Assembly: GCA_027729865.1 (NCBI GenBank)
Contig: JAQCBM010000082.1
Coordinates: forward strand, 1 to 7,927
DNA from: Actinomycetota bacterium
Lineage (GTDB): Bacteria > Actinomycetota > Actinomycetes > S36-B12
DNA length: 7,927 bases
Direction: 5' to 3'
Shown: positions 1-5,862 of the stretch, piece by piece
How positions within the stretch are numbered: position 1 is the first letter of the stretch
Layout of the letters: each line of letters begins with the position of its first letter
Translations under genes and position numbers: made by a program
The notes under the pieces: model-generated
What the model was told of the DNA's origin: nothing
Databases searched by the model: none
The model's input: the letters and a program-made list of their open reading frames with translations, nothing else

Positions 1-8
1 GTCGTTTC

Positions 9-37
9 GTCTTCGATCCCCGCATACGCGGGTCTGC
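9..37 (-). repeat. Degenerate second copy of the GC-rich dyad
   Basis: On the minus strand this block contains CCCGCGTATGCGGGGA, which matches 15 of 16 bases of the plus-strand core CCCGCGTGTGCGGGGA at 45-60. It therefore forms the same kind of stem. It abuts the 38-66 repeat directly with no 32-33 base spacer, so it is not a normal neighbouring CRISPR repeat. It may be a decayed repeat, part of a spacer, or a member of another palindromic repeat family. Confidence 0.3.
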
Positions 38-66
38 TGGTTCACCCCCGCGTGTGCGGGGAAGAT
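38..66 (-). repeat. Type I-E-like CRISPR repeat candidate (single clear copy)
   Basis: Read on the minus strand this 29-base block begins ATCTTCCCCGC, continues ACAC and GCGGGG, and ends GTGAACCA. That is the architecture of type I-E repeats: a TTCCCCGC arm, a short loop, a GCGGGG arm and a TGAACC(G) tail. Only one clear copy is in the window, so an array is not demonstrated. In the canonical orientation an array would extend to the left, out of the window, and its leader would lie to the right of position 66. No cas gene is visible. A plain GC-rich stem-loop is the main alternative. Confidence 0.4.
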
Positions 67-85
67 GCCGACAGAACATGAATCG

Positions 86-109
86 GTAACGAAACTGCAG
101 TTCCGTCAC
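86..109. promoter_or_regulatory. 24-bp near-perfect palindrome, probable repressor operator
   Basis: The sequence centred between 97 and 98 pairs in 10 of 12 positions (mismatches at 88/107 and 92/103). Its core is AACTGCAGTT flanked by ACG and CGT half-elements. Size and symmetry fit a dimeric repressor such as a TetR-family protein. It lies about 120 bp upstream of the predicted promoter and 188 bp upstream of the alcohol dehydrogenase start. No regulator gene is in the window, so the binding protein is unknown; a regulator gene to the left, transcribed leftward, could share it. Confidence 0.45.
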
Positions 110-127
110 TTTTGCTGTTTTTGCTGT
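110..127 (+). repeat. Perfect tandem 9-mer repeat
   Basis: TTTTGCTGT occurs twice back to back (110-118 and 119-127), immediately after the palindrome. It is T-rich in an otherwise GC-rich region. It may be part of a regulatory or leader region or simple slippage. Confidence 0.5.
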
Positions 128-228
128 GTTTCTTTTCCATCCTTGCCTTAGCGGGGCTTCCGCAGGGTCTCCCGTTGAAGCGCAGGCTGTACGAGCGAAG
201 ATCAGTCGTAGCTCCTCGTCAGGCAATC

Positions 229-257
229 TTGAAAGATCGATTCAATACTGTTACTAT
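229..257 (+). promoter_or_regulatory. Sigma70-like promoter of the dehydrogenase operon
   Basis: TTGAAA (229-234) matches the -35 consensus at 5 of 6 bases. TACTAT (252-257) matches the -10 consensus at 4 of 6, and the spacer is exactly 17 bases. Transcription would begin near 264, giving a leader of about 34 bases before the GTG at 298. This also argues against translation starting further upstream. Confidence 0.5.
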
Positions 258-297
258 CCGCCTTTGTGGAAATATCTCGTCGCCTTGGGGGTCGGTC

Positions 298-1383
298 GTG
301 AAAGCAGCTGTTCTTAACTCGATACCTGGCCAGCTTGACATTGAGGAAGTCGACATCGGCGTGCCGGGTCCGCACGAGGTGCTGATTCGGACGGCTGCGG
401 CGGGACTTTGCCACAGCGACCTCCAGTTCATGGAAGGCAATTACTCATTCCCTTGTCCGGCGGTACTCGGTCATGAGTCAGCAGGTGTGGTTGAAGAGGT
501 TGGATCGTTGGTGCGTCACGTAGAGCCGGGGGACCATGTAATTACCTGTCTGTCGGCATTCTGTGGGCATTGCTCGCAGTGCACTGACGGACACCTGTCG
601 TTGTGCGAAAACAAGAACACGGAGCTAGTTCGTCAGCCTGGTGAGCCACCTCGACTTAGCCGTGGCGGAGAGGTGGTGAACCAATTCCTGCATCTGTCTT
701 CATTTGCCGAGAAAATGCTTGTCCACGAGCAGGCATTGGTCAAGATTGATCGAAGCATGCCGCTCGACAGGGCGGCGTTGATCGGTTGTGGTGTCACAAC
801 CGGCCTCGGAGCCGTATTCCGTACGGCCCAGGTTGCCCCTGGCGAGACGGTTGCCGTCATTGGCTGCGGCGGTATCGGGCTTTCCGCGGTTCAGGGTGCG
901 CGAATTGCCGGTGCGAACAGGATAATCGCCATCGATATGGCTGGGTCTAAGCTCGAGCTGGCGCGGCAACTCGGCGCGACTCACGTCATAAATGCGGGTA
1001 GTGATGACCCAGTCGAGGCTGTGAGGCAATTGACCGGTGGGGGGGTGCATCATTCTTTCGAGGCGGTTGGCCTCAAGGGGACTGCTGAGCAGGCGTTCCA
1101 GATGCTGCGTAACGGAGGGCAAGCCACCGTAATTGGCATGATTCCAATCCGCACGAAGGTTGAGATCCTCGGCTCGGAGCTGCTCCTCGAGAAAACTCTT
1201 ACTGGTTCGATGTTGGGCTCTAATCAATTTCGGACTGACATGCCACGGTTCGTCGACATGTACCTGGACGGTCGCCTGCGACTCGACGAGATGATGTCAA
1301 AGACGATTGGTCTAGACGAGGTCAACGACGGCTTCGCCGATATGCGGACGGGCGAAGTTGCCCGCAGCGTGATCGTGTTTTGA
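298..1383 (+). CDS. Zinc-dependent medium-chain alcohol dehydrogenase
   Basis: A cytosolic NAD(H)-dependent oxidoreductase interconverting an alcohol with its aldehyde or ketone; the substrate is unknown. The 361-residue length is normal for the family. Visible catalytic zinc ligands are Cys38 (GLCHSD), His59 with Glu60 (GHE) and Cys164 (IGCG). Structural zinc ligands are Cys89, 92, 95 and 103. The Rossmann motif GCGGIG is at 189-194, and Asp213 at the end of the second strand suggests NAD over NADP. The GTG at 298 is chosen because the product then begins V/MKAAVL, as family members do. A GGGGG tract lies 6 bases upstream and the predicted promoter lies just before. The frame is open back to 112, but those extra 62 residues do not resemble the family. 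The stop TGA overlaps the next gene's ATG by one base, so it is the first gene of a coupled operon. Confidence 0.9.
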   Translation: MKAAVLNSIPGQLDIEEVDIGVPGPHEVLIRTAAAGLCHSDLQFMEGNYSFPCPAVLGHESAGVVEEVGSLVRHVEPGDHVITCLSAFCGHCSQCTDGHLSLCENKNTELVRQPGEPPRLSRGGEVVNQFLHLSSFAEKMLVHEQALVKIDRSMPLDRAALIGCGVTTGLGAVFRTAQVAPGETVAVIGCGGIGLSAVQGARIAGANRIIAIDMAGSKLELARQLGATHVINAGSDDPVEAVRQLTGGGVHHSFEAVGLKGTAEQAFQMLRNGGQATVIGMIPIRTKVEILGSELLLEKTLTGSMLGSNQFRTDMPRFVDMYLDGRLRLDEMMSKTIGLDEVNDGFADMRTGEVARSVIVF

Positions 1384-2186
1384 TGGCTGCTGATCTCGAA
1401 GGACTGGTCGGCAAAACCGTGGTTGTCACGGGCGCGGCCAAGGGTATTGGCCGTTCGATTGCGCAAGGTTTCAGTAAAGACGGAGCGATCGTTGTCGCTT
1501 GTGACATCGATGAGCAGGGTCTGACCAATCTGGGAGATTCGATTACGACGATCCACGCCGACGTCAGCGTTGATGCGGAAGTCAAGGCTGTCGTGGACCT
1601 GGCAGTAGACCGAACAGGTCGCGTCGATGTGTTGGTGAACAATGCGGGTTACGCATTCTTCCGCAGAGTCGAGGATCACGAGAGAGGCGAATTCGAGCAT
1701 CTGGTGGCGGTTCACCTCTTCGGATGCCTGTACGGTATGCGCGCAGCGATTCCGATCATGCGTCATCAGGGCTACGGGCGCATCGTGAACGTCATCTCTC
1801 GAGCGGCCGAAGCCGGAACACCGGAGAAGTCGGCCTACGCAGCGGCGAAGGCGGGAATGTGGGCGGTCAGTCGTGCGGCTGCGGCTGAGTTGGATGGGAC
1901 AGGCGTGTTGGTGAACATGCTCTTTCCTGGCCTCACCAACTCTTCGATTTGGGGCCGGGACATGCCAGGAATGCAGGATCCCGACCAGGTGTATCCTTTC
2001 GTTCGCGATCTAGCACTACTTCCTAAGGACGGACCCTCTGGCACCGTCTTTTATCGTGGTCGGCCTTACCAGATGTTCGGTGACAACGTCGCCCTACTTG
2101 AAGCCGACAGAGCCGAGGTAGCGCAACGGGGCAATGCAAGTGGTCTGCGGTCTATAGGCCAGTCCGAGCTTTCGGAGCCGACTTGA
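1383..2186 (+). CDS. Short-chain dehydrogenase/reductase (SDR)
   Basis: A classical SDR of 267 residues, probably oxidising a hydroxyl or reducing a carbonyl with NAD(H). Cofactor motif TGAAKGIG is at residues 16-23 with Asp41 favouring NAD. NNAG is at 86-89, and the catalytic residues are Ser139, Tyr152 and Lys156 (SAYAAAK). Where most classical SDRs carry the fourth catalytic residue, Asn, this one has His111 (VAVHLFG), as I recall for the MFE-2-type hydroxyacyl-CoA dehydrogenase group. That makes a beta-hydroxyacyl-type substrate one possibility. The start is taken as the ATG in the TGATG overlap with the upstream dehydrogenase; a TTG three bases earlier is the alternative. The last four bases overlap the next gene. 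It likely acts on the product or a neighbour intermediate of the upstream alcohol dehydrogenase. Confidence 0.88.
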   Translation: MAADLEGLVGKTVVVTGAAKGIGRSIAQGFSKDGAIVVACDIDEQGLTNLGDSITTIHADVSVDAEVKAVVDLAVDRTGRVDVLVNNAGYAFFRRVEDHERGEFEHLVAVHLFGCLYGMRAAIPIMRHQGYGRIVNVISRAAEAGTPEKSAYAAAKAGMWAVSRAAAAELDGTGVLVNMLFPGLTNSSIWGRDMPGMQDPDQVYPFVRDLALLPKDGPSGTVFYRGRPYQMFGDNVALLEADRAEVAQRGNASGLRSIGQSELSEPT

Positions 2187-3142
2187 TCCGGGCGAGAGAA
2201 CCGTTCAAGGGTGTCGTTGAGTGGTGCCGGTCGGTTATGACCACCCAGTTGCTCATATCCATAGACGGGGAAATTCTCGCCGAGCATTATTGGCGCGGAG
2301 CCTCCGTGAGCAGTACACAAGATTGCGGATCGGTGCAGAAGTCCGCAACAGCTCTGGTTTTGGGCCAGCTTGTTTCTGAAGGTGCGATCTACTTGGACGC
2401 TCCCGTAGCCGAGTATCTTGGCGCCGGCTGGAGTCAAGTCAAACCTGAAATCGAGGGCTCCATCACAGTCCGACATTTGGCAACGATGTCAAGTGGACTG
2501 AACGACGATCTCGAATTTGATGGTCCTCCGGGGACCATCTGGTACTACAACAACAATGCCTACCACAGGCTTCGCAAGTTGCTTGAGTTGGTGACTGGTC
2601 TTGACTCGAACAACCTGTTCACTCAGCGCTTGTTTGGCCCGCTGGGTATGACCCGTTCTCGCTTTGTGCCTCGGCCCGGGTCTGAGGATGCCGATGGTTG
2701 GCCACAGTCAGGACTACACACTTGCGCCCGCGATCTTTGGTACTTAGGAAGCGCGGTGCAGCGCGGCCGCGATCTGGGATGCACAGAGGAGTATCTCAGA
2801 CAGATGCTCTCGGCATCGACCGGTCTCAATCCCTCTTACGGCTATCTCTGGTGGCGTCTGCGTGGACCCAGCGCCGTGCTGCCGGATGGAACTATCGCCG
2901 AACGAGCCATCGACCGCAAACATGTCTTCGGGCGCATTGAACTCGATCACCCAATCGCAGCTGCGGCTCCGCCTGATGCCGTGGGAGTCTTTGGCAAGGG
3001 TGATCAGAGGCTCTACTTAGCAAACTCGGCCGGCATCGTCGCCGTGCGCTTAGGTCTAGATAGCGGAGGTTTCTCAATCGGGTCCTTCGATTGTGAGTTC
3101 TGGTCGCGGATAGGAACTCACTCAATTGCGACCAAGAACTAG
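2183..3142 (+). CDS. Serine hydrolase, class C beta-lactamase/esterase fold
   Basis: A 319-residue protein of the beta-lactamase-related penicillin-binding-protein-like hydrolases, a group that includes esterases, lactonases and D-amino-peptidases. The nucleophile motif SxxK is Ser50-Val-Gln-Lys53. The YxN motif lies in a YYNNN run (Tyr122/Asn124), and the third motif is the variant GKGDQRLYL at 271-279 in place of KTG or HTG. LATMSSGL at 99-106 is the usual conserved loop. No signal peptide is seen, so it is probably cytosolic, unlike true beta-lactamases. The TTG start overlaps the SDR stop as TTGA. GGAG at 2174-2177, five bases before, supports it; an ATG at 2237 is the alternative but has no ribosome binding site. 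Its position suggests hydrolysis of an ester or lactone in the same pathway as the two dehydrogenases. Antibiotic resistance is unlikely. Confidence 0.82.
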   Translation: MIRAREPFKGVVEWCRSVMTTQLLISIDGEILAEHYWRGASVSSTQDCGSVQKSATALVLGQLVSEGAIYLDAPVAEYLGAGWSQVKPEIEGSITVRHLATMSSGLNDDLEFDGPPGTIWYYNNNAYHRLRKLLELVTGLDSNNLFTQRLFGPLGMTRSRFVPRPGSEDADGWPQSGLHTCARDLWYLGSAVQRGRDLGCTEEYLRQMLSASTGLNPSYGYLWWRLRGPSAVLPDGTIAERAIDRKHVFGRIELDHPIAAAAPPDAVGVFGKGDQRLYLANSAGIVAVRLGLDSGGFSIGSFDCEFWSRIGTHSIATKN

Positions 3143-3348
3143 AGCGACGTGGCTGAGAGAATCACGACGGGTTTCAGAGACGAGAGTCCTGACGTCCGCC
3201 CCGCCTTTACGCGCCGCACCCCCCGTCCATCCAACCATGAGGATGAACGCCGAGTTCTTTCGAGAGGCCATCTCACTTCGGATGCAGTGAGCCAATACAA
3301 GTTCGGCTTGATGTGTTGAATCCATGAGTTGTACGTCCACCCACTAAC
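3143..3348. other. Intergenic gap before the reductase gene
   Basis: This gap separates the three-gene operon from the next gene. I see no credible stem-loop terminator. The best promoter guess is TTGATG (3308-3313) with TACGTC 18 bases later, which is poor. Read-through from the upstream operon is possible. A 17-codon ATG frame at 3237-3290 lacks a ribosome binding site. Confidence 0.4.
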
Positions 3349-3354
3349 GAGGAG
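3349..3354 (+). promoter_or_regulatory. Ribosome binding site deciding the reductase start
   Basis: GAGGAG lies 10 bases before the ATG at 3365. It fixes the start there rather than at the in-frame upstream codon at 3329, which would add 12 residues unlike the family. Confidence 0.7.
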
Positions 3355-3364
3355 ATTGCTCACG

Positions 3365-4504
3365 ATGAGCAGTGAGAACTACCCGGAAAAGACGTTGGAG
3401 TTGATATCAACGCTCTCCGTGGACGGCTCGGTTACGGTCATCATGCGTGAGGCAGCGATACCCAAGCCCGGTCCCACCGAGGTGGTCGTTAGAGTCGAAG
3501 CTGCGCCGATCAATCCGTCGGATATCGGAACGTTGTTCGCCCACGGTGAAGTCACGGAAGCCCAGTCGATTGATGCCGAAGGGATGCCAGGCGTTCGAAT
3601 CCCGGTTTCTGAAGCCGCTCAACGGGCTCAACTTGCACGCGTAGGTGCCGCCATGCCGGTAGGCAATGAGGGCGGCGGCACAGTTATCGCAGCCGGTTCC
3701 TCTACTTCGGCACAGGCCGCGGTCGGCCGTGTGGTTGGATTCTTCTCTCGTAACGCTTACGCGCAGTACCGCACCATCGATATCTCACAATGTACGGTCA
3801 TGGGCGAAGGCGTAACCGCCGAGCAGGCCGCAGCCGCCAACGTTAACCCCTTAACAGCGTTGGGAATGGTTGAGACGATGCGTTACGAGGGCCATGCTGC
3901 GCTTGTCCACACTGTGGGAGCGTCAAATCTGGGTCTAATGTTGGGTCGCGTCTGCCAGGCAGACGGCGTAGATCTGGTGAACATAGTTCGGTCGCCCGAG
4001 CAATCTGCCCGGCTAAGAAGCCAAGGGGAGCAATGGGTATGTGACTCAAGTGGTGCCGGATTTGAATCGGATCTGCTTGCTGCGATAGAAGCCACGGGTG
4101 CAACCATTGCCTTTGATGCCATTGGTGGTGGTTCGATGGCCGACACGCTGTTGGCGGTCATGGAGCTTTCATTATCCTCTCAAGCTCTGGAGTACCGTCC
4201 TTACGGTTCAGAAACCCGAAAGCAAATCTACGTATACGGTGGTCTCGACCCTGCCGCGACTGTCCTCACACGCCGCTATGGCATGCAATGGGCAGTGGGC
4301 GGGTGGCTGTTAGCCCACTTTCTGCGAAAGATCGGATCGGAGGCAGAGGCCGGACTGCGCCGACGTATCGCCAGCGAGATCACGACCACGTTTGCGAGTG
4401 AGTACGGTCTGCGTCTTTCGTTAGCAGACGTGGTTGATCCCGTCCACGTGAAGCAGTTTGCTAGGACAGCCACTGGGGGCAAGGCCATTGTTCGCCTTTT
4501 GTAA
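3365..4504 (+). CDS. Zinc-independent medium-chain oxidoreductase (quinone/enoyl reductase type)
   Basis: A 379-residue medium-chain dehydrogenase/reductase. The GroES-like N-terminal half holds PINPSDIG at 48-55, typical of quinone oxidoreductases and 2-enoyl thioester reductases. The zinc-ligand motifs GHE and CxxCxxC seen in the dehydrogenase at 298 are absent, so catalysis should not use zinc. GNEGGGTV is at 100-107. The nucleotide-binding region starts around VHTVGASNLGLMLGR (181-195) and has only a loose glycine motif. About 33 residues between the PSDIG segment and GNEGGG (64-96) look longer than usual and may form an insert. Expected chemistry is NAD(P)H-dependent reduction of a conjugated double bond or quinone. 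It is read in the same direction as the upstream operon but has its own ribosome binding site, so it may be a separate unit. The family assignment is firm; the substrate is not. Confidence 0.85.
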   Translation: MSSENYPEKTLELISTLSVDGSVTVIMREAAIPKPGPTEVVVRVEAAPINPSDIGTLFAHGEVTEAQSIDAEGMPGVRIPVSEAAQRAQLARVGAAMPVGNEGGGTVIAAGSSTSAQAAVGRVVGFFSRNAYAQYRTIDISQCTVMGEGVTAEQAAAANVNPLTALGMVETMRYEGHAALVHTVGASNLGLMLGRVCQADGVDLVNIVRSPEQSARLRSQGEQWVCDSSGAGFESDLLAAIEATGATIAFDAIGGGSMADTLLAVMELSLSSQALEYRPYGSETRKQIYVYGGLDPAATVLTRRYGMQWAVGGWLLAHFLRKIGSEAEAGLRRRIASEITTTFASEYGLRLSLADVVDPVHVKQFARTATGGKAIVRLL

Positions 4505-4516
4505 GGCGGAATTGGT

Positions 4517-4529
4517 ACGACGCAGTCGT
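4517..4529 (+). terminator. Weak stem-loop after the reductase gene
   Basis: ACGAC, a three-base loop GCA and GTCGT form a 5-bp stem 12 bases after the stop codon, followed by the pyrimidine-rich run CTCCTCTTTC. The stem is short and there is no clean T tract, so termination here is uncertain. Confidence 0.25.
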
Positions 4530-4798
4530 CTCCTCTTTCGAAAAGTGTCGCTCTGCGAAGCCATGCCGTTACTCGCTCCGGTGAGTGAGACCGTGAGAGT
4601 GGTCCAATTAAGACATTCTCCGGGCGCTGACCTCATTTTGTGAGAATACGGTTGATCCGAAGCAGGGTCGGATGCCCATTGATTGTGCTCGCCCAACTTC
4701 GCGCCAACCGGTCCAACTACGTGCTTGCTGAGGGTGTAGAGGTGGGTGCGGCGACGACCTTTCGAAGTAGGAGACAAGACTATGAGAGAGGACTGAGG

Positions 4799-4816
4799 GG
4801 ACCCGTTTCGTGGTCC
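4799..4816 (+). other. Stem-loop with a bulge
   Basis: GGACCCG pairs with CG(T)GGTCC around a TTT loop, giving seven pairs with one bulged T at 4811. It sits in the gene-free block, with no T tract after it, so it is not an obvious terminator. It could be a helix of a structured RNA. Confidence 0.35.
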
Positions 4817-4990
4817 AGTCAGGATGCGTGCGAGAATGAGACGGTGGAGGAAGCCGATGCTCTACCCGGCAACCGCGCTTCAAAGGCCCTGCTCAGTCGC
4901 CACTTTTTGTGACCAAGAAAATTTTCTGAGAATTTCGTTACCACCAGGTTCCCACGTGTGAATGCCGGAGGCGACTGCTCACCGTCTGCT

Positions 4991-5016
4991 GTGTGAGCTG
5001 CCACATGGCAACACAC
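4991..5016 (+). other. Two-part stem-loop upstream of the exporter operon
   Basis: The outer stem is GTGTG (4991-4995) with CACAC (5012-5016). The inner stem is TGCCA (4999-5003) with TGGCA (5006-5010). Small unpaired bases lie between the two stems. It ends about 50 bases before the predicted promoter of the lipoprotein gene. It could be a terminator-like structure or an operator; there is no T tract. Confidence 0.35.
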
Positions 5017-5066
5017 GTGTTCGACGACGGTCGATCCACCATGTCTTGCGCGACTCCTCTTTCTTT

Positions 5067-5094
5067 GGGAACTCTTACGTTGTTCCAGACGTTG
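5067..5094 (+). promoter_or_regulatory. Probable ECF-sigma promoter (SigR/SigH/SigE type)
   Basis: GGGAAC (5067-5072), a spacer of exactly 18 bases, then GTTG (5091-5094). This fits the GGGAAY-N18-GTT pattern of actinobacterial SigR/SigH and SigE-type promoters. Transcription would begin around 5100, giving a leader of only about 20 bases before the lipoprotein start. GGAAC-N9-GTTCC (5068-5086) forms a dyad over the promoter, and ACGTTGT repeats at 5077 and 5089. The motif is short, so chance occurrence is possible, but its position is right. Confidence 0.45.
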
Positions 5095-5122
5095 TCTTAC
5101 ACAGCGTGACGACCATGTGGGA

Positions 5123-5860
5123 ATGACACGCCATCAACTATTCCGCTCCGTCAGCACAACCGTTGGGATGCTGGGGCTTGTTCTCCTGACTGCGTGTGGC
5201 TCGGGTGACACGGTGGCGACGTCCAGCGACGACGAGATCGCCAGCCTGGTCACCGAGACCGACTCGCTGGAGGCCGCTACTGACCTCGGTGCCGAGGAGG
5301 CTTTGTCAGCCGACGAGGCTGCGCTTGAACTCTCGCAATGTTTGCGCGATCAGGGTCTCGATGTTGCTGACATCGCAGTCGATGCCGACGGCAACATCAA
5401 TTTGCGGTCGGCGCTCGACAATGTCGAGCGTGGGAACACTGGCTTCCGTGATGCGATGGACGCCTGCGCCGACATCCTGGAGAACACCAGTTTCGGCGGT
5501 GGTGGCCGAGGGGGAGACTTCGACGAAATAGCGATGCAGGATGCGTACCTTGAATTCTCCGACTGCATCCGCGAGCAAGGTTTCGAAGACATCGAAGACC
5601 TGTCGTTCCAGGCGCCCGGCGGCAGAGGCGGAGCCGGCGGAGCTGGTGGGGACGAAGACCCACCTGAAGATGGTGCGGCTCCGGGGCGTGGCGAGGGTCA
5701 GCGTGAAGCGAATTTCGGGGACGCCAACAGCCGCTTCGCTGAGGCGCTCGGTCTCGATCCGGATGACCCGGCGGTCGTGGCGGCCTTGGACAAGTGCTCC
5801 CCGCTGATAGAGAACGCATTCGGCCGCGATTCTGCCGACGACCAGAGCGGTGAGGGCTGA
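5123..5860 (+). CDS. Secreted lipoprotein with duplicated cysteine module
   Basis: A predicted lipoprotein of about 245 residues, anchored on the outer face of the cytoplasmic membrane. Numbered from the alternative GTG start at 5117, it has a basic N-terminus, a hydrophobic stretch at 15-25 and the lipobox LTAC with lipidated Cys27. The mature part is very acidic and contains two related modules. The first has LELSQCLRDQG (Cys75) and a later Cys117; the second has LEFSDCIREQG (Cys150) and a later Cys227. Each pair could form a disulphide. The modules are joined by Gly/Arg-rich linkers at 126-133 and 168-195. Similar Cys-x-Arg-rich lipoproteins accompany MacAB-like exporters in actinobacteria, as I recall, but I know no assigned function. 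ATG 5123 is preferred over GTG 5117; neither has a good ribosome binding site. It ends two bases before the adaptor gene. Confidence 0.8.
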   Translation: MTRHQLFRSVSTTVGMLGLVLLTACGSGDTVATSSDDEIASLVTETDSLEAATDLGAEEALSADEAALELSQCLRDQGLDVADIAVDADGNINLRSALDNVERGNTGFRDAMDACADILENTSFGGGGRGGDFDEIAMQDAYLEFSDCIREQGFEDIEDLSFQAPGGRGGAGGAGGDEDPPEDGAAPGRGEGQREANFGDANSRFAEALGLDPDDPAVVAALDKCSPLIENAFGRDSADDQSGEG

Positions 5861-5862
5861 CG

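Larger units (their letters stand above)
4505..5066. other. Gene-free, inverted-repeat-rich intergenic block
   Basis: No reading frame here looks like a real protein. A 90-codon plus-strand frame from GTG 4640 to 4912 has no ribosome binding site or recognisable motif. The block holds several perfect short inverted repeats: ATCCGA/TCGGAT (4655-4660/4668-4673), a GGACCCG-TTT-CG(T)GGTCC hairpin (4799-4816), the 12-base palindrome AGAAAATTTTCT (4916-4927) and a hairpin at 4991-5016. It may be a long regulatory region, a structured RNA or the remnant of a mobile element. I cannot tell which. Confidence 0.4.

Noticed and set aside
112..297. In-frame extension of the alcohol dehydrogenase with a hydrophobic, signal-like N-terminus
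   Set aside because: The added 62 residues do not match the family, the product is a cytosolic zinc dehydrogenase, and a promoter at 229-257 lies inside the extension. GTG 298 gives a family-typical start.
1224..1766. 180-codon minus-strand frame opposite the dehydrogenase and SDR genes
   Set aside because: It lies antisense to two clearly conserved genes and its translation resembles no protein family.
2183..3142. Antibiotic-resistance beta-lactamase
   Set aside because: No signal peptide, a variant third motif and an operon with dehydrogenases point to an esterase-like hydrolase.
4746..4870. Possible 5' part of a group II intron (GTGCG-type starts and nearby hairpins)
   Set aside because: No domain V hairpin, no reverse transcriptase and no definable boundaries are visible. 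Kept only as one explanation for the block.
4640..4912. 90-codon plus-strand frame in the intergenic block
   Set aside because: It starts with GTG without a ribosome binding site, has an Arg/Ser-rich composition without motifs, and overlaps inverted repeats. It is probably chance.
4836..4961. 41-codon ATG frame in the intergenic block
   Set aside because: It has no clear ribosome binding site and no recognisable feature.
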